The notes under the pieces are model-generated. The model worked only from the letters and a program-made list of their open reading frames with translations, was not told where the DNA came from and did no database searches. The position numbers and the translations under genes were made by a program. Shown one piece after another: positions 9,013-17,764 of a DNA stretch of 64,000 nt; positions within the stretch are counted from its first letter, which is position 1; each line of letters starts with the position of its first letter. Source of the stretch: Clostridia bacterium (GTDB taxonomy: Bacteria; Bacillota; Clostridia; Lachnospirales; Lachnospiraceae); contig BNZC01000001.1 in NCBI GenBank assembly GCA_026000755.1, positions 62,001-126,000 of the forward strand, written 5' to 3'.

Positions 9013-10206
9013 ATGATCAAAAACATGGTAGCTCTGACAGAAGAAATGGATGACATTCCGGCAGCCCTTGCAGAATTGCTGCAAGGCTTAAGTCCTGATG
9101 CTCCCATTGAAAATGTCTTACAAAAACACACCATCGGCATCGTGTCAGCCAACAAGGAATTTGCGGAAGCAGGAACATTAGAGACCATTGTTTCTGCGTT
9201 GCCCTTTCCTACAATCGGGATGCTGACCGCCAATTCCACGATTTCCGGTAAAATAAGCGATAGTGTGCTTTCTGTGTTTGTTATGACTAGCGATGATGTA
9301 TCTTTTACCATTGGGGCGGTGGATTCGAAGAAGATTTCCTCTGAGAAAGACACGGCGGAAATCAAACGTTCCTACAGTGAAACGGTAGCAAAGATCCCGG
9401 GAGGAGAGGAGGCAAAGCTGATTATCGGCTTTGTACCCACTTCCGAGGCAAGTTTTTTTGCAGACGTGTATCCTACGGGCTTTACCGAGGCTTCGGGGGG
9501 GGTACCTTTCTTTGGCTCCAATGCAGGAGTGTCGGACTCAGACTTAAGTGATTTTGAAGGGAGATCTACCCTATTAAATGGCAAACTGTCAGAACGCTAT
9601 GTGTATTATTGCATTGTAGCGGGAGCAGTGAAACCACAATTATTTGTATCCGAATTGCCAATAGAGGCAGGAACCAGAAAACAATCGGTGATTACCGAAG
9701 CCGTAGGCAATCGGGTGATAAGCATTAACAATAAGCCGTCCAAGGATTTTCTGGGAGATGCAGGTTACACCAGTCGGGTCAATCTCAGTGTAAGTCCCTT
9801 TGTTGTAGATGTGGGAGACGGCGCACCCTTTTTGCGAGGGGCATGGTCATTAAATGAAGAGGATGCACTGGTTTTCAGCGGAGTGTTGCCGGTAGGAACC
9901 TCGATTTCTATTGCCGTGCAGATTAGCTCGGAATCGGTATTGTCTTCTGTTACAAACATGATAGAACGGGCAAAAGAAGCGATAGATGGGCAAGAAGCAT
10001 CCTGCCTGTTGATGTTCTCTTGTGTCTCTCGTTATCTTGCCTTGGGCTTTAGCAAGAGAGAACTGGAAAAAGTAGAAGAGTTGATCGCCGGGAAGAAACC
10101 CTATATGCTGTCATATTCTGACGGTGAATACTGTCCTGTGCGTACAAGCCATGGTAAATATGTGAATAAGCTGCATAATTATAGTTTTATTGCCTGTGCG
10201 TTGTAG
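9013..10206 (+). CDS. FIST domain sensor protein
   Basis: Cytoplasmic FIST_N plus FIST_C protein, 398 residues. FIST domains are proposed small-ligand (possibly amino-acid) input modules that work with kinases and chemoreceptors. Typical features are the N-terminal IVSANKEFAEAG and AIGGVDS-like patterns, the ASGGVPFFGSNAG segment, and the FIST_C signature SCVSRYLALG near residue 336. The frame is open from 8986, but the ATG at 9013 follows AAAGGAG and was chosen. The histidine kinase starts 33 bp downstream, the usual FIST-kinase arrangement. Codons 161-163 span a run of eight G residues (9495-9502). Confidence 0.85.
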   Translation: MIKNMVALTEEMDDIPAALAELLQGLSPDAPIENVLQKHTIGIVSANKEFAEAGTLETIVSALPFPTIGMLTANSTISGKISDSVLSVFVMTSDDVSFTIGAVDSKKISSEKDTAEIKRSYSETVAKIPGGEEAKLIIGFVPTSEASFFADVYPTGFTEASGGVPFFGSNAGVSDSDLSDFEGRSTLLNGKLSERYVYYCIVAGAVKPQLFVSELPIEAGTRKQSVITEAVGNRVISINNKPSKDFLGDAGYTSRVNLSVSPFVVDVGDGAPFLRGAWSLNEEDALVFSGVLPVGTSISIAVQISSESVLSSVTNMIERAKEAIDGQEASCLLMFSCVSRYLALGFSKRELEKVEELIAGKKPYMLSYSDGEYCPVRTSHGKYVNKLHNYSFIACAL

Positions 10207-10239
10207 GTTATTTTGTAACGAAAAGGGGAGGTGAAAGTG

Positions 10240-11535
10240 ATGGACTCACCCGAAAGAGAGCAACTGATACTGTGTCAAGCGGAATTACGGAGTGTCCAAT
10301 TGGAAAACAGAAAGTTACACCGTGAAATCAAGAGGCACAAAAAGATGCTTGACATGAGTGTGACTACTTTTGAAATGACCAGTTCTATTAATAAAACCAT
10401 CATGGACGAAATGGCGGAGTTTGAAAAGTACCTGAAATGGGTGCTTGCCAATTCCGAGGAAATGACATTGTTTTTTGACGAGAATGAAAAGCTTGTCATT
10501 GTCAGTGAGTCATTTTTACGCTTCTATAAAATTCAGACAAAGGCACAGATCATCGGTAAATCTGCAACGCAGCTGTTGCATGATCGAGGAAACCAGCAGG
10601 TCACAGAATATCTTATGTTGGCACTGAATGAAATGCGGAAAAACAAGCGAGCGGTTGAAACTATGATAAAAAGCTTGCAGGGTTATTATCTTCTGGTGCG
10701 CTTGGTTCCGCTTTCCACTACGGGAAATGAATTTATGTATTCCATGAGTGATGTGACAGGTTTGGTACGTCTTAGAGATGAAGCCATTGCGGCAAAAGAA
10801 TCAGCCATACGTTCCGACAAGATTAAATCAGGATTTCTATCCCATATGAACCACGAGGTTTGGACACCCTTAAATGCCATTACAGATATGGCTCAGACAG
10901 GGCAACAGGCACAGGATGTGAACAAGAAAGAGTCTTGCCTGAAAAAGATTGAAGAGTCCTCGAAGCTTTTGCTTGGCATCATAGACGACATCTTGGATTT
11001 GAGCAATATCGAAAGTGACAAGCTGATGCTAAAAGTCGGCGTGGTAGACTTGCCGAAGCTGATTTCCAATGTGGTGGACGGAATTGAACAGCAGGTGCAA
11101 GAAAAAAAACTTAATTTATCCATTACGATTGACCCTGCTTTGCCGAAATTTATTTATGCAGATGGAAAACGCCTGTTTCAGGTATTTATGAATCTCTTAT
11201 CCAATGCGGTGAAATTCACCTCCCTCTATGGAAATGTTGGTCTGTCCGTAAAAAAGTTAGCGGATTTGAACCGGAAAATAACCTTGCGCTGTGTGATTTC
11301 CGATGATGGAATCGGCATTTCAAAGGAAGCGCAAAAGACCTTGTTTCGTGCATTTGAGCAGACGGACAATAGCATTTCTAGCAAATCCGGTGGAACCGGT
11401 CTTGAACTTGTCATTGCAAAACGGATTGTGGAACTCATGGGTGGAACGGTTTGGTTGGAATCCGAAGAGGGGAAAGGCAGTAAATTCTATTTTGAAATTG
11501 TAGTAGAAGAGATGGTAGCCGAAGAAACCCATTGA
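10240..11535 (+). CDS. Histidine kinase with PAS domain and degenerate catalytic motifs
   Basis: Soluble sensor kinase, 432 codons, co-transcribed with the FIST gene. The N terminus is a coiled coil (about 10-60), then a PAS-like domain (70-190), HisKA and HATPase_c. The phospho-acceptor His205 is present, but the box reads SHMNHEVWTPLNA instead of SHEIRTPLN, with Trp208 at the usual Arg. The ATPase N-box (NLLSNAVKF) and G1 box (DDGIGIS) look intact, but the G2 box reads GTGLEL, with Glu389 for the normal Gly. The paralogue at 11949 has normal motifs at both places. A GTG at 10231 is possible, but GGGGAGG spacing favours the ATG at 10240. No receiver domain is attached. Confidence 0.85.
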   Translation: MDSPEREQLILCQAELRSVQLENRKLHREIKRHKKMLDMSVTTFEMTSSINKTIMDEMAEFEKYLKWVLANSEEMTLFFDENEKLVIVSESFLRFYKIQTKAQIIGKSATQLLHDRGNQQVTEYLMLALNEMRKNKRAVETMIKSLQGYYLLVRLVPLSTTGNEFMYSMSDVTGLVRLRDEAIAAKESAIRSDKIKSGFLSHMNHEVWTPLNAITDMAQTGQQAQDVNKKESCLKKIEESSKLLLGIIDDILDLSNIESDKLMLKVGVVDLPKLISNVVDGIEQQVQEKKLNLSITIDPALPKFIYADGKRLFQVFMNLLSNAVKFTSLYGNVGLSVKKLADLNRKITLRCVISDDGIGISKEAQKTLFRAFEQTDNSISSKSGGTGLELVIAKRIVELMGGTVWLESEEGKGSKFYFEIVVEEMVAEETH

Positions 11536-11599
11536 ACGAGAAAGAACAGTTACGTACATAGAGTGCAGAAATTGGAAAAGGAAAAGAAAGAGGTAGAAT

Positions 11600-11818
11600 A
11601 TGAAAACTTGTAACAAATGCGGTGCACAGTCCTACAGGGTCGAGTCACAGTTTTGTCAAAAATGCGGCGAGAGATTACCGGAGGTTGATAATAATCTGCC
11701 AAAGCAGAATATATGCACCAACGAGAATTGTGAGTGGCACAAGTCTAAATTTATTTACCCGGATGATGCCCGTTTCTGTGATGTTTGTGGTAGTCCCACG
11801 GTTTATGCGGTGTCTTAA
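11600..11818 (+). CDS. Small double zinc-ribbon protein
   Basis: A 72-residue protein with four Cys pairs arranged as two zinc ribbons: CNKCG and CQKCG at the N-terminal half, then CTNENC and CDVCG at the C-terminal half. It has an AGAGG ribosome binding site and sits between two paralogous kinase genes. The function is unknown; stand-alone zinc ribbons of this kind often bind protein or nucleic acid partners. Position suggests a role with the kinases, which is inference. Confidence 0.7.
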   Translation: MKTCNKCGAQSYRVESQFCQKCGERLPEVDNNLPKQNICTNENCEWHKSKFIYPDDARFCDVCGSPTVYAVS

Positions 11819-11853
11819 AAAGTTTTTAATTGAAAATGATTTGCTCCATGTAA

Positions 11854-11885
11854 ATGAAAACGGCTGCCTACTCTGCCGTTTTCAT
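11854..11885 (+). terminator. Rho-independent terminator after the zinc-ribbon gene
   Basis: A perfect 11-bp stem, ATGAAAACGGC and GCCGTTTTCAT, closes a 10-base loop. The right arm supplies four T residues. It separates the FIST-kinase unit from the hybrid kinase. Confidence 0.6.
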
Positions 11886-11897
11886 TCTACACTTATG

Positions 11898-11906
11898 TGC
11901 TATAAT
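11898..11906 (+). promoter_or_regulatory. Extended -10 promoter for the hybrid kinase
   Basis: TGCTATAAT at 11898-11906 fits the extended -10 consensus TGnTATAAT. No good -35 is seen. It lies 13 bp past the terminator and 43 bp before the kinase start. Confidence 0.5.
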
Positions 11907-11948
11907 GAGTGCAAGTGAGCCAAGCATAAAAAATAGAGGTCAAGTATT

Positions 11949-13460
11949 ATGGAAATGTTACGAGAAGACAGCGATACCGATTTGCAGGCTCTTAGGATGG
12001 AAAACACAAAGTTGAAACGTGAAGTCAAGCGGCAGAAAAAACAGCTTGAGATGAACATGAGTGCCATCCAAATGATGAGTGAGATGAACAAACGCATTCA
12101 TGAAGAGCAGATTGACACCATGGAAGAAGCAATACGTCTAAGTCAAGCAAAATCTGTGTTCTTATCTCACATCAGCCATGAAATCCGAACCCCATTAAAT
12201 GCCATTATGGGCATGACCCAGATTGCGCAACTAACAGGGCAAATAGAAAAAAAGAATTTCTGCCTTGAAAAAATAGAGGAATCCTCGACACTTTTGCTTA
12301 GCATTATAAATGACCTCCTTGATATGAGCAAATTGGATTCCGATTTGCTTACCTTAAAACCTAACGTAGTGTCTTTACAGATAATGATTAAAAAAGTTGT
12401 AAACATGTTGGGGCTTAGTGCTGATGCAAAGTCCTTGGATTTAGAACGTGACTTTGATTCTGCTTTGCCGGAATTTATCTGTGTGGATGAAAAACGCCTG
12501 TCTCAAGTGTTTATGAATCTCCTTTCCAATGCTGTGAAGTTTACGCCGGAGCATGGAACGGTGGGCTTGTCTGTCAAAAAAGTAGCGGATACCAAGGATC
12601 ATAAGCTGATTTTGCGGTGTATGGTTTCTGATAATGGAATCGGCATTTCAAAGGAAGCGCAAAAGCACTTATTTCAGTCCTTTAAGCAAGTGGACAATAG
12701 TATTTCCCGCAAATTTCAAGGTGCGGGTCTTGGTCTTGTTATCTCAAAACGGATCGTAGAGTTGATGGGCGGTACCATCTGGGTGGAATCCGAAGAAGGG
12801 AAAGGCAGTAAGTTTTATTTTGAAATTATAGTGGAAACTGCGGATGCAAGCCAATATGTACCCAAAAAAGAATCCTCAAAAACATGGAATGTGGCGAGAA
12901 TTTTGGATAGCATTGAAGTGGAGGGGACAGCGCTTGCTTCTGCAAATGCGAATTCCCAAGGGAGTGTGGTAGAGGGGACGGCTTCCAAGGAAAATGCGGC
13001 TTCCCAAGGGGAAATGGAGCGGGCAAGTGGGTTTACCACTACTGCAATACCACAAGAAGCAGGAGAGAGAGATTCCGCTGAAAAAAAATGTGTCCTTGTG
13101 GTGGAAGATGTGGAGGTGAACCGAGAAATTTTGGGCATCTTCTTAGAAGATATGGGATTTCATGTGGTATTTGCAGAGGACGGACAGCAAGCCGTTGACA
13201 AATTTCGTGAAAATCCAAAAGGCTATGATTTTGTTTTCATGGATATTAATATGCCGATTTTAGATGGCTATAGCGCAACAAAAACCATAAGGCGCATGGA
13301 GGAGATTCCACAGGCAAAGACCGTACCCATTGTGGCATTAACCGCAAATGTGTTTCCGGAAGATGTGAAGCAGTGTTTGGATTCGGGCATGAATGACCAT
13401 GTAGGGAAGCCCATTGAATTTGATAAGATTTTGTGTGCGTTAAAGGCGTATATGCACTAA
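11949..13460 (+). CDS. Hybrid histidine kinase-response regulator
   Basis: Soluble hybrid kinase, 503 residues. A coiled-coil N terminus closely resembles that of the kinase at 10240 (ENTKLKREVKRQKKQLEM against ENRKLHREIKRHKKMLDM), so the two are paralogues. HisKA has an intact SHISHEIRTPLNAIMGM and HATPase_c has NLLSNAVKF, DNGIGIS and GAGLGLVISKRI. A Gly/Ser/Ala/Glu linker (about 300-375) contains a short in-frame repeat. The C-terminal receiver starts VLVVEDVEVN and has the phospho-acceptor Asp in FMDINMPILDG and the Lys in HVGKPI. No DNA-binding output is present, so it probably passes phosphate to a partner or regulates by binding. Confidence 0.92.
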   Translation: MEMLREDSDTDLQALRMENTKLKREVKRQKKQLEMNMSAIQMMSEMNKRIHEEQIDTMEEAIRLSQAKSVFLSHISHEIRTPLNAIMGMTQIAQLTGQIEKKNFCLEKIEESSTLLLSIINDLLDMSKLDSDLLTLKPNVVSLQIMIKKVVNMLGLSADAKSLDLERDFDSALPEFICVDEKRLSQVFMNLLSNAVKFTPEHGTVGLSVKKVADTKDHKLILRCMVSDNGIGISKEAQKHLFQSFKQVDNSISRKFQGAGLGLVISKRIVELMGGTIWVESEEGKGSKFYFEIIVETADASQYVPKKESSKTWNVARILDSIEVEGTALASANANSQGSVVEGTASKENAASQGEMERASGFTTTAIPQEAGERDSAEKKCVLVVEDVEVNREILGIFLEDMGFHVVFAEDGQQAVDKFRENPKGYDFVFMDINMPILDGYSATKTIRRMEEIPQAKTVPIVALTANVFPEDVKQCLDSGMNDHVGKPIEFDKILCALKAYMH

Positions 13461-13487
13461 ACAGGACTAAATTAGAAGGAGAAAACC

Positions 13488-14738
13488 ATGTATTCATTTG
13501 AGGAAATCAAGACAGCAGACCAAGCAATCGCAGAGGCAATTCTTGCAGAAAGCAGTCGCCAAGACAGCCATATTGAACTGATTGCATCGGAAAACTGGGT
13601 GAGTAAGGCAGTTATGGCGGCCATGGGCAGTCCCCTTACAAACAAGTATGCGGAGGGTTATCCCGGCAAGCGTTACTATGGGGGTTGTGAATGCGTAGAT
13701 GTGGTGGAAAATCTTGCCATAGAACGAGCTAAGGAGCTGTTTCACTGCGACTATGCCAATGTACAGCCTCATTCCGGTGCACAGGCAAATATGGCGGTAC
13801 AGTTTGCCATGCTAAAGCCGGGAGATACGGTTATGGGCATGAACCTAGCCCATGGTGGGCATTTAACCCATGGAAGCCCTGTGAATTTTTCAGGCAGTTA
13901 TTTCAACATTGTACCCTATGGTGTAAATGATGAGGGCTTTTTGGATTATGATAAATTGCGGGAACTGGCCTTAGAAAACAAGCCTAAGATGATTATTGCA
14001 GGAGCCAGTGCCTATGCCAGAAAAATAGATTTTAAGCGTTTTCGTGAAATTGCGGATGAAGTGGGTGCTTACCTCTTTGTGGATATGGCGCATATCGCCG
14101 GGCTTATTGCGGCGGGCTTGCATGAAAGCCCATTTCCCCATGCCCATGTGGTGACCACCACCACCCATAAGACCTTGCGTGGTCCTCGTGGGGGGATGAT
14201 TCTGGCAAATCAGGAAGCGGCGGAGCAGTTTAACTTTAACAAGGCCGTATTTCCGGGGATACAAGGCGGTCCCCTCATGCACGTGATTGCCGCAAAGGCG
14301 ATTTGTTTTAAGGAAGCTTTGTCGAAAGAATTTACAAGCTATCAAAAGCAGGTGATTCAAAATGCAGATGCCTTGGCAAAGGGTCTGATCAGACGTGAGA
14401 TTAAGATTGTCAGTGGCGGCACGGATAACCACTTGATGTTGGTTGATTTGACCCCTTATGACTTGACAGGAAAAGCAGTGGAACATCAGCTTGATGCGGT
14501 CAATATTACCTGCAATAAAAATACCATACCCAATGACCCCAAATCCCCTTTTGTGACTAGCGGACTGCGTTTCGGAACGCCTGCCGTGACTTCTCGAGGA
14601 TTTGTGGAAGAAGATATGGAGCAGGTAGCAGAGGCGATTGCTCTTGTGATAAGAAATGGGGAAGAAAAGGCGGAAGAGGTAAGAGGGATTGTGACGGAGT
14701 TGACGAAGAAATATCCCTTGACCGAAAGCAGGGTCTGA
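13488..14738 (+). CDS. glyA: Serine hydroxymethyltransferase
   Basis: PLP enzyme that interconverts serine plus tetrahydrofolate with glycine plus methylene-tetrahydrofolate; cytoplasmic, 416 residues, normal family length. The catalytic Lys228 lies in [14 protein letters not shown]. Other signatures are [23 protein letters not shown] and [10 protein letters not shown]. It starts at ATG 13488 after AGAAGGAG and is followed by a strong terminator, so it is probably monocistronic or read from the kinase gene 27 bp upstream. Confidence 0.97.
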   Translation: MYSFEEIKTADQAIAEAILAESSRQDSHIELIASENWVSKAVMAAMGSPLTNKYAEGYPGKRYYGGCECVDVVENLAIERAKELFHCDYANVQPHSGAQANMAVQFAMLKPGDTVMGMNLAHGGHLTHGSPVNFSGSYFNIVPYGVNDEGFLDYDKLRELALENKPKMIIAGASAYARKIDFKRFREIADEVGAYLFVDMAHIAGLIAAGLHESPFPHAHVVTTTTHKTLRGPRGGMILANQEAAEQFNFNKAVFPGIQGGPLMHVIAAKAICFKEALSKEFTSYQKQVIQNADALAKGLIRREIKIVSGGTDNHLMLVDLTPYDLTGKAVEHQLDAVNITCNKNTIPNDPKSPFVTSGLRFGTPAVTSRGFVEEDMEQVAEAIALVIRNGEEKAEEVRGIVTELTKKYPLTESRV

Positions 14739-14747
14739 TGAAGCGAA

Positions 14748-14792
14748 GCTAAGAAAAAGGGCAGGGTGCTTGCCCTTTTTCTTAGCATTTTT
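14748..14792 (+). terminator. Strong Rho-independent terminator after glyA
   Basis: A perfect 16-bp stem (14748-14763 with 14771-14786), 7-base loop and following ATTTTT. Confidence 0.85.
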
Positions 14793-14827
14793 GCAGGGCA
14801 ACAACTCAAAACCGGAGGACAGCAACA

Positions 14828-15682
14828 ATGGCTGATAACCGCAAAGAACAAGAACGCGCGGAACTGCACCGCACAATATGGAGCATCGCCAATGACCTGC
14901 GCGGGAGCGTAGACGGTTGGGATTTCAAGCAGTATGTTCTCGGCATTCTGTTTTATCGCTATATTTCCGAGAACATCACCGCATATATCAATGAAGGCGA
15001 GTGCGAGGCAGGCAATGCCGCTTTTAACTACGCCAAACTGTCTGACAGCGATGCCGAATCTGCTCGTGAGGACTTGGTAAATACGAAAGGCTTTCTCGTC
15101 CTACCATCAGAGTTATTTGAAAATGTCCTTGCAAGAGCGGCAGCAGATGAAAACCTCAACGAAACTCTCGAAACGGTGTTCAAGAATATCGAATCATCTG
15201 CGCAAGGCACACTGTCCGAGGACAATTTCAAGGGGCTGTTTGACGACATTGATGTGAATAGCAATAAACTCGGCGGTACAGTCGCCAAGCGTAACGAGCG
15301 GCTTGTCAAGCTCCTAAACGGTGTCGGTGATATGAAGCTCGGCGACTACCGTGAGAACACGATTGACGCTTTCGGCGATGCTTACGAGTTTCTGATGGGT
15401 ATGTATGCGGGTAACGCCGGCAAAAGCGGTGGCGAGTATTATACCTCGCAGGAGGTCAGTGAATTGCTAACCCGTTTGACGATTGTTGGCAAAAATGAGG
15501 TTAACAAGGTGTACGACCCTGCTTGCGGTTCCGGTTCGCTACTCTTGAAGTTTGCCAAAATCCTCGGCAAAGAGAATGTCCGCAACGGCTTCTTCGGTCA
15601 AGAAATCAACATCACGACCTACAACCTTTCGATTATTGCGGAGATTGAGCAGGGTGCCCTTATGGCGGAGGCAAGCGAATGA
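14828..15682 (+). pseudogene. hsdM: Type I restriction-modification methylase HsdM, internally deleted
   Basis: The first about 264 residues are a normal HsdM start: an HsdM_N helical domain, then the methylase core with GGEYYTSQEVSELLTRL and the SAM motif YDPACGSGSLLLKF, through FFGQEINITTYNL. The text then jumps directly to [16 protein letters not shown], which resembles the extreme C terminus of HsdM proteins. The catalytic NPPF/NPPY motif and about 200 residues are therefore missing by an in-frame deletion. No methylase activity is expected. Codon use is richer in CGC and GCC than in neighbouring genes, in line with acquisition by transfer. It overlaps the next gene by 4 bp, as in an intact hsd operon. 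Confidence 0.8.
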
Positions 15683-16644
15683 GCGATAAGCCTGAAATCA
15701 GCATGAGAAAAATTTCCATTCGCTTTTTTGACGACAAAGAGATTCGCACCGTTTGGGAGGATGTCAATTCCAAATGGTGGTTCTCTGTGTTGGATATCGT
15801 CGGTGTTTTGCGCGGCGAAAGCGATTACGTGAAAAATCGCAATTACTGGAAATATCTCAAAGCCAAGTTGAAACGCGAAAACAGCGAGTTGGTTAGTCAC
15901 GCTACCCAACTGAAATTAACAGCGGCAGACGACAAAAAATATGCGACCGATTGTTTCGACCACAACGGTATTATTGAGCTTGCAAAAAATTTCCCAAGCA
16001 AGCAGGCGAATCGCTTTATCGAATGGTTCACATACAGTGATGAAACCATTGACGGCAAAAGCAAAACAAAGGCTTATGCGCTTTTTGACAGTTCGCTGCT
16101 TGGCACTATAGAAGTCGGTACGGTGAAAGGCTTGCAGCAGATTCACGGCTATCTTTTCGGCGGTCTGTATGACTTTGCGGGGCAAATACGAACGCTGAAT
16201 ATTGCCAAGGGCGGTTTTCGATTTGCGCCTGTGCAGTTTTTGGCTGGTACGCTTAAAAGCATTGAGGCAATGCCCGAACGCAGTTTTGAAGAAATTATTG
16301 GAAAATATGTGGAGATGAATGTCGCACACCCGTTTATGGAGGGCAACGGCAGAAGCACCCGCATTTGGCTTGACTTGATACTCAAAAAGAATCTGAAGCT
16401 CTGCGTGGATTGGAGTGGGGTCGGCAAAAAAGAGTACCTTGCCGCCATGGAGCAAAGCACCATGAGCGACGCAGGGATAAAAGTCCTATTGAAACCCGCC
16501 CTGACAGATAAAATCAACGACCGCGAGGTCTTCATGAAGGGCGTGGATTATTCCTACTACTACGAGCAGGAAAATGAAATCAGTTTAGAGGAAGATGCAA
16601 ATCTGAACCCATCGGATGCAGAAATCGGAGGTGCACAAGAATGA
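15679..16644 (+). CDS. Bro-N/Fic fusion protein
   Basis: A 321-residue fusion. Residues 10-115 match the Bro-N/DinD-type domain ([20 protein letters not shown] then [10 protein letters not shown]), a putative DNA-binding module known from phage and stress proteins. Residues 130-290 form a Fic domain with the complete active-site motif [12 protein letters not shown] (catalytic His217). Fic enzymes usually transfer AMP or another nucleotide moiety from a cofactor to a target hydroxyl. No clear (S/T)xxxE(G/N) inhibitory helix was found. It overlaps the hsdM remnant by ATGA-type coupling and so was part of the hsd operon. The frame and motif are intact, unlike its neighbours. Target unknown. Confidence 0.82.
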   Translation: MSDKPEISMRKISIRFFDDKEIRTVWEDVNSKWWFSVLDIVGVLRGESDYVKNRNYWKYLKAKLKRENSELVSHATQLKLTAADDKKYATDCFDHNGIIELAKNFPSKQANRFIEWFTYSDETIDGKSKTKAYALFDSSLLGTIEVGTVKGLQQIHGYLFGGLYDFAGQIRTLNIAKGGFRFAPVQFLAGTLKSIEAMPERSFEEIIGKYVEMNVAHPFMEGNGRSTRIWLDLILKKNLKLCVDWSGVGKKEYLAAMEQSTMSDAGIKVLLKPALTDKINDREVFMKGVDYSYYYEQENEISLEEDANLNPSDAEIGGAQE

Positions 16645-16841
16645 CGTATTTACCATTAGACAGGCTTACCGAATTGGCGACAAGCCCTATCTTTTCTTGC
16701 ACAGAATGGATCGAAGTTCCAACATCCTATGATCTTTCCAATCGGGGTAGCATAACCGCTGATTTATTTTGCGAAAATGACATCCATTGCAGAGTGCGGA
16801 AACATAAGCGCAGAAAACGAGGTAAAGGACGCACTATATAA
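16641..16841 (+). pseudogene. Remnant in the decayed restriction-modification locus
   Basis: A 66-codon frame starting at ATG after GGAGGT and overlapping the Fic stop. Its N terminus ([15 protein letters not shown]) would suit an HsdS-like start, but the C-terminal part is a basic low-complexity tail. Two other frames of the same stretch hold protein-like fragments: FTIRQAYRIGDKPYLFLHRM at about 16647-16715, and SAENEVKDALYNVPELFVD ending at 16866. Several frameshifted pieces of former genes are therefore likely. No function is assigned. Confidence 0.45.
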
Positions 16842-16866
16842 CGTCCCCGAATTATTTGTGGATTGA
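16777..16866 (+). pseudogene. Short C-terminal gene fragment
   Basis: Thirty codons from ATG 16777 to TGA 16866, ending ALYNVPELFVD. It looks like the tail of a deleted gene, lying in a different frame from the overlapping 16641-16841 frame and directly before a good ribosome binding site (GAGGAGG at 16872-16878). Confidence 0.3.
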
Positions 16867-16886
16867 TAACTGAGGAGGCAAACGAT

Positions 16887-16928
16887 ATGGCAGGGAAAAA
16901 CATGAACTACTATCTTAAAGTAGCATGA
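16887..16928 (+). pseudogene. Short N-terminal gene fragment behind a strong ribosome binding site
   Basis: ATG 16887 follows GAGGAGG at normal spacing and encodes MAGKNMNYYLKVA before TGA. Position after hsdM and hsdS-like remnants suggests the beginning of a lost hsdR or other operon gene; this is inference. It ends 26 bp before yggS. Confidence 0.3.
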
Positions 16929-16954
16929 ATAATCACATATAGGAGGAATACAGC

Positions 16955-17650
16955 ATGATTACCGAAAACATAGCCCAGATACAACAAAAAATTGCACTTG
17001 CCTGTGCAAAAGTGGGAAGAGCACCGGATACGGTCACTCTGCTTGCAGTCAGCAAGACCAAACCTGTTTTTTTGCTAAACGAAGCTTATCAAGCAGGCAT
17101 TCGTGACTTTGGCGAGAATAAAGTGCAGGAATTGTTAGAAAAACAAGGTGAGTTGCCCTCTGATATACGTTGGCATATGATTGGTCACTTGCAACGTAAT
17201 AAGGTGAAGGCAGTATTTCCCATTACCCATCTGATTCATTCGGTGGATTCCCTTCGTTTGGCGGAGGAAATCAGCCTACAGGCACGCAAGGAAAATCAAA
17301 TAGCCGACATTTTGATAGAGGTAAATATTGCAAAGGAAGAGTCGAAATTCGGCATTTCCATAGAAGATGCTTTAGAACTCATCCGGCAGATTGCCGCCTT
17401 ATCTCACATTTGTGTGAAAGGTCTTATGTCCATACCGCCATTTGCCGAAACCGGAGAGGCGAATCGGGCGTATTTTCGGCAAATCAGACAGCTGGCGATT
17501 ACTATAAGCAGCGAAAATAGTCCTCATGTCAAAATGGATATTTTGTCCATGGGAACCAGTCAAGACTATACCGTTGCCATTGAAGAGGGGGCGACCATCG
17601 TGCGAGTGGGAACCGAGTTATTTGGGGAGCGGAATTATCAGCGGAGATAG
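16955..17650 (+). CDS. yggS: PLP homeostasis protein, YggS/YlmE family
   Basis: PLP-binding alanine-racemase-fold protein (231 residues, normal length) that controls the free PLP pool; not a racemase. The PLP lysine is in LLAVSKTKP near residue 33, followed by the family motifs FGENKVQEL, WHMIGHLQRNKVK and the C-terminal SMGTSQDYTVAIEEGATIVR. The ATG at 16955 follows AGGAGG. It stands alone here rather than beside the usual ylm division genes. Confidence 0.94.
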   Translation: MITENIAQIQQKIALACAKVGRAPDTVTLLAVSKTKPVFLLNEAYQAGIRDFGENKVQELLEKQGELPSDIRWHMIGHLQRNKVKAVFPITHLIHSVDSLRLAEEISLQARKENQIADILIEVNIAKEESKFGISIEDALELIRQIAALSHICVKGLMSIPPFAETGEANRAYFRQIRQLAITISSENSPHVKMDILSMGTSQDYTVAIEEGATIVRVGTELFGERNYQRR

Positions 17651-17764
17651 TGTTGCTCCGGGACAGAATAAGGATAAATATAGCTTATAAAAATCATAGA
17701 AAAGATAGAAACTATAAGAATTTACAGATGAAACCAACATTTGCATAAAGGAGATGGAAAATTC

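Noticed and set aside
13971-14876. Minus-strand frame of 301 codons opposite glyA
   Set aside because: Lies entirely antisense to glyA and across its terminator; the encoded sequence is rich in Cys, His and Arg as expected for an antisense shadow.
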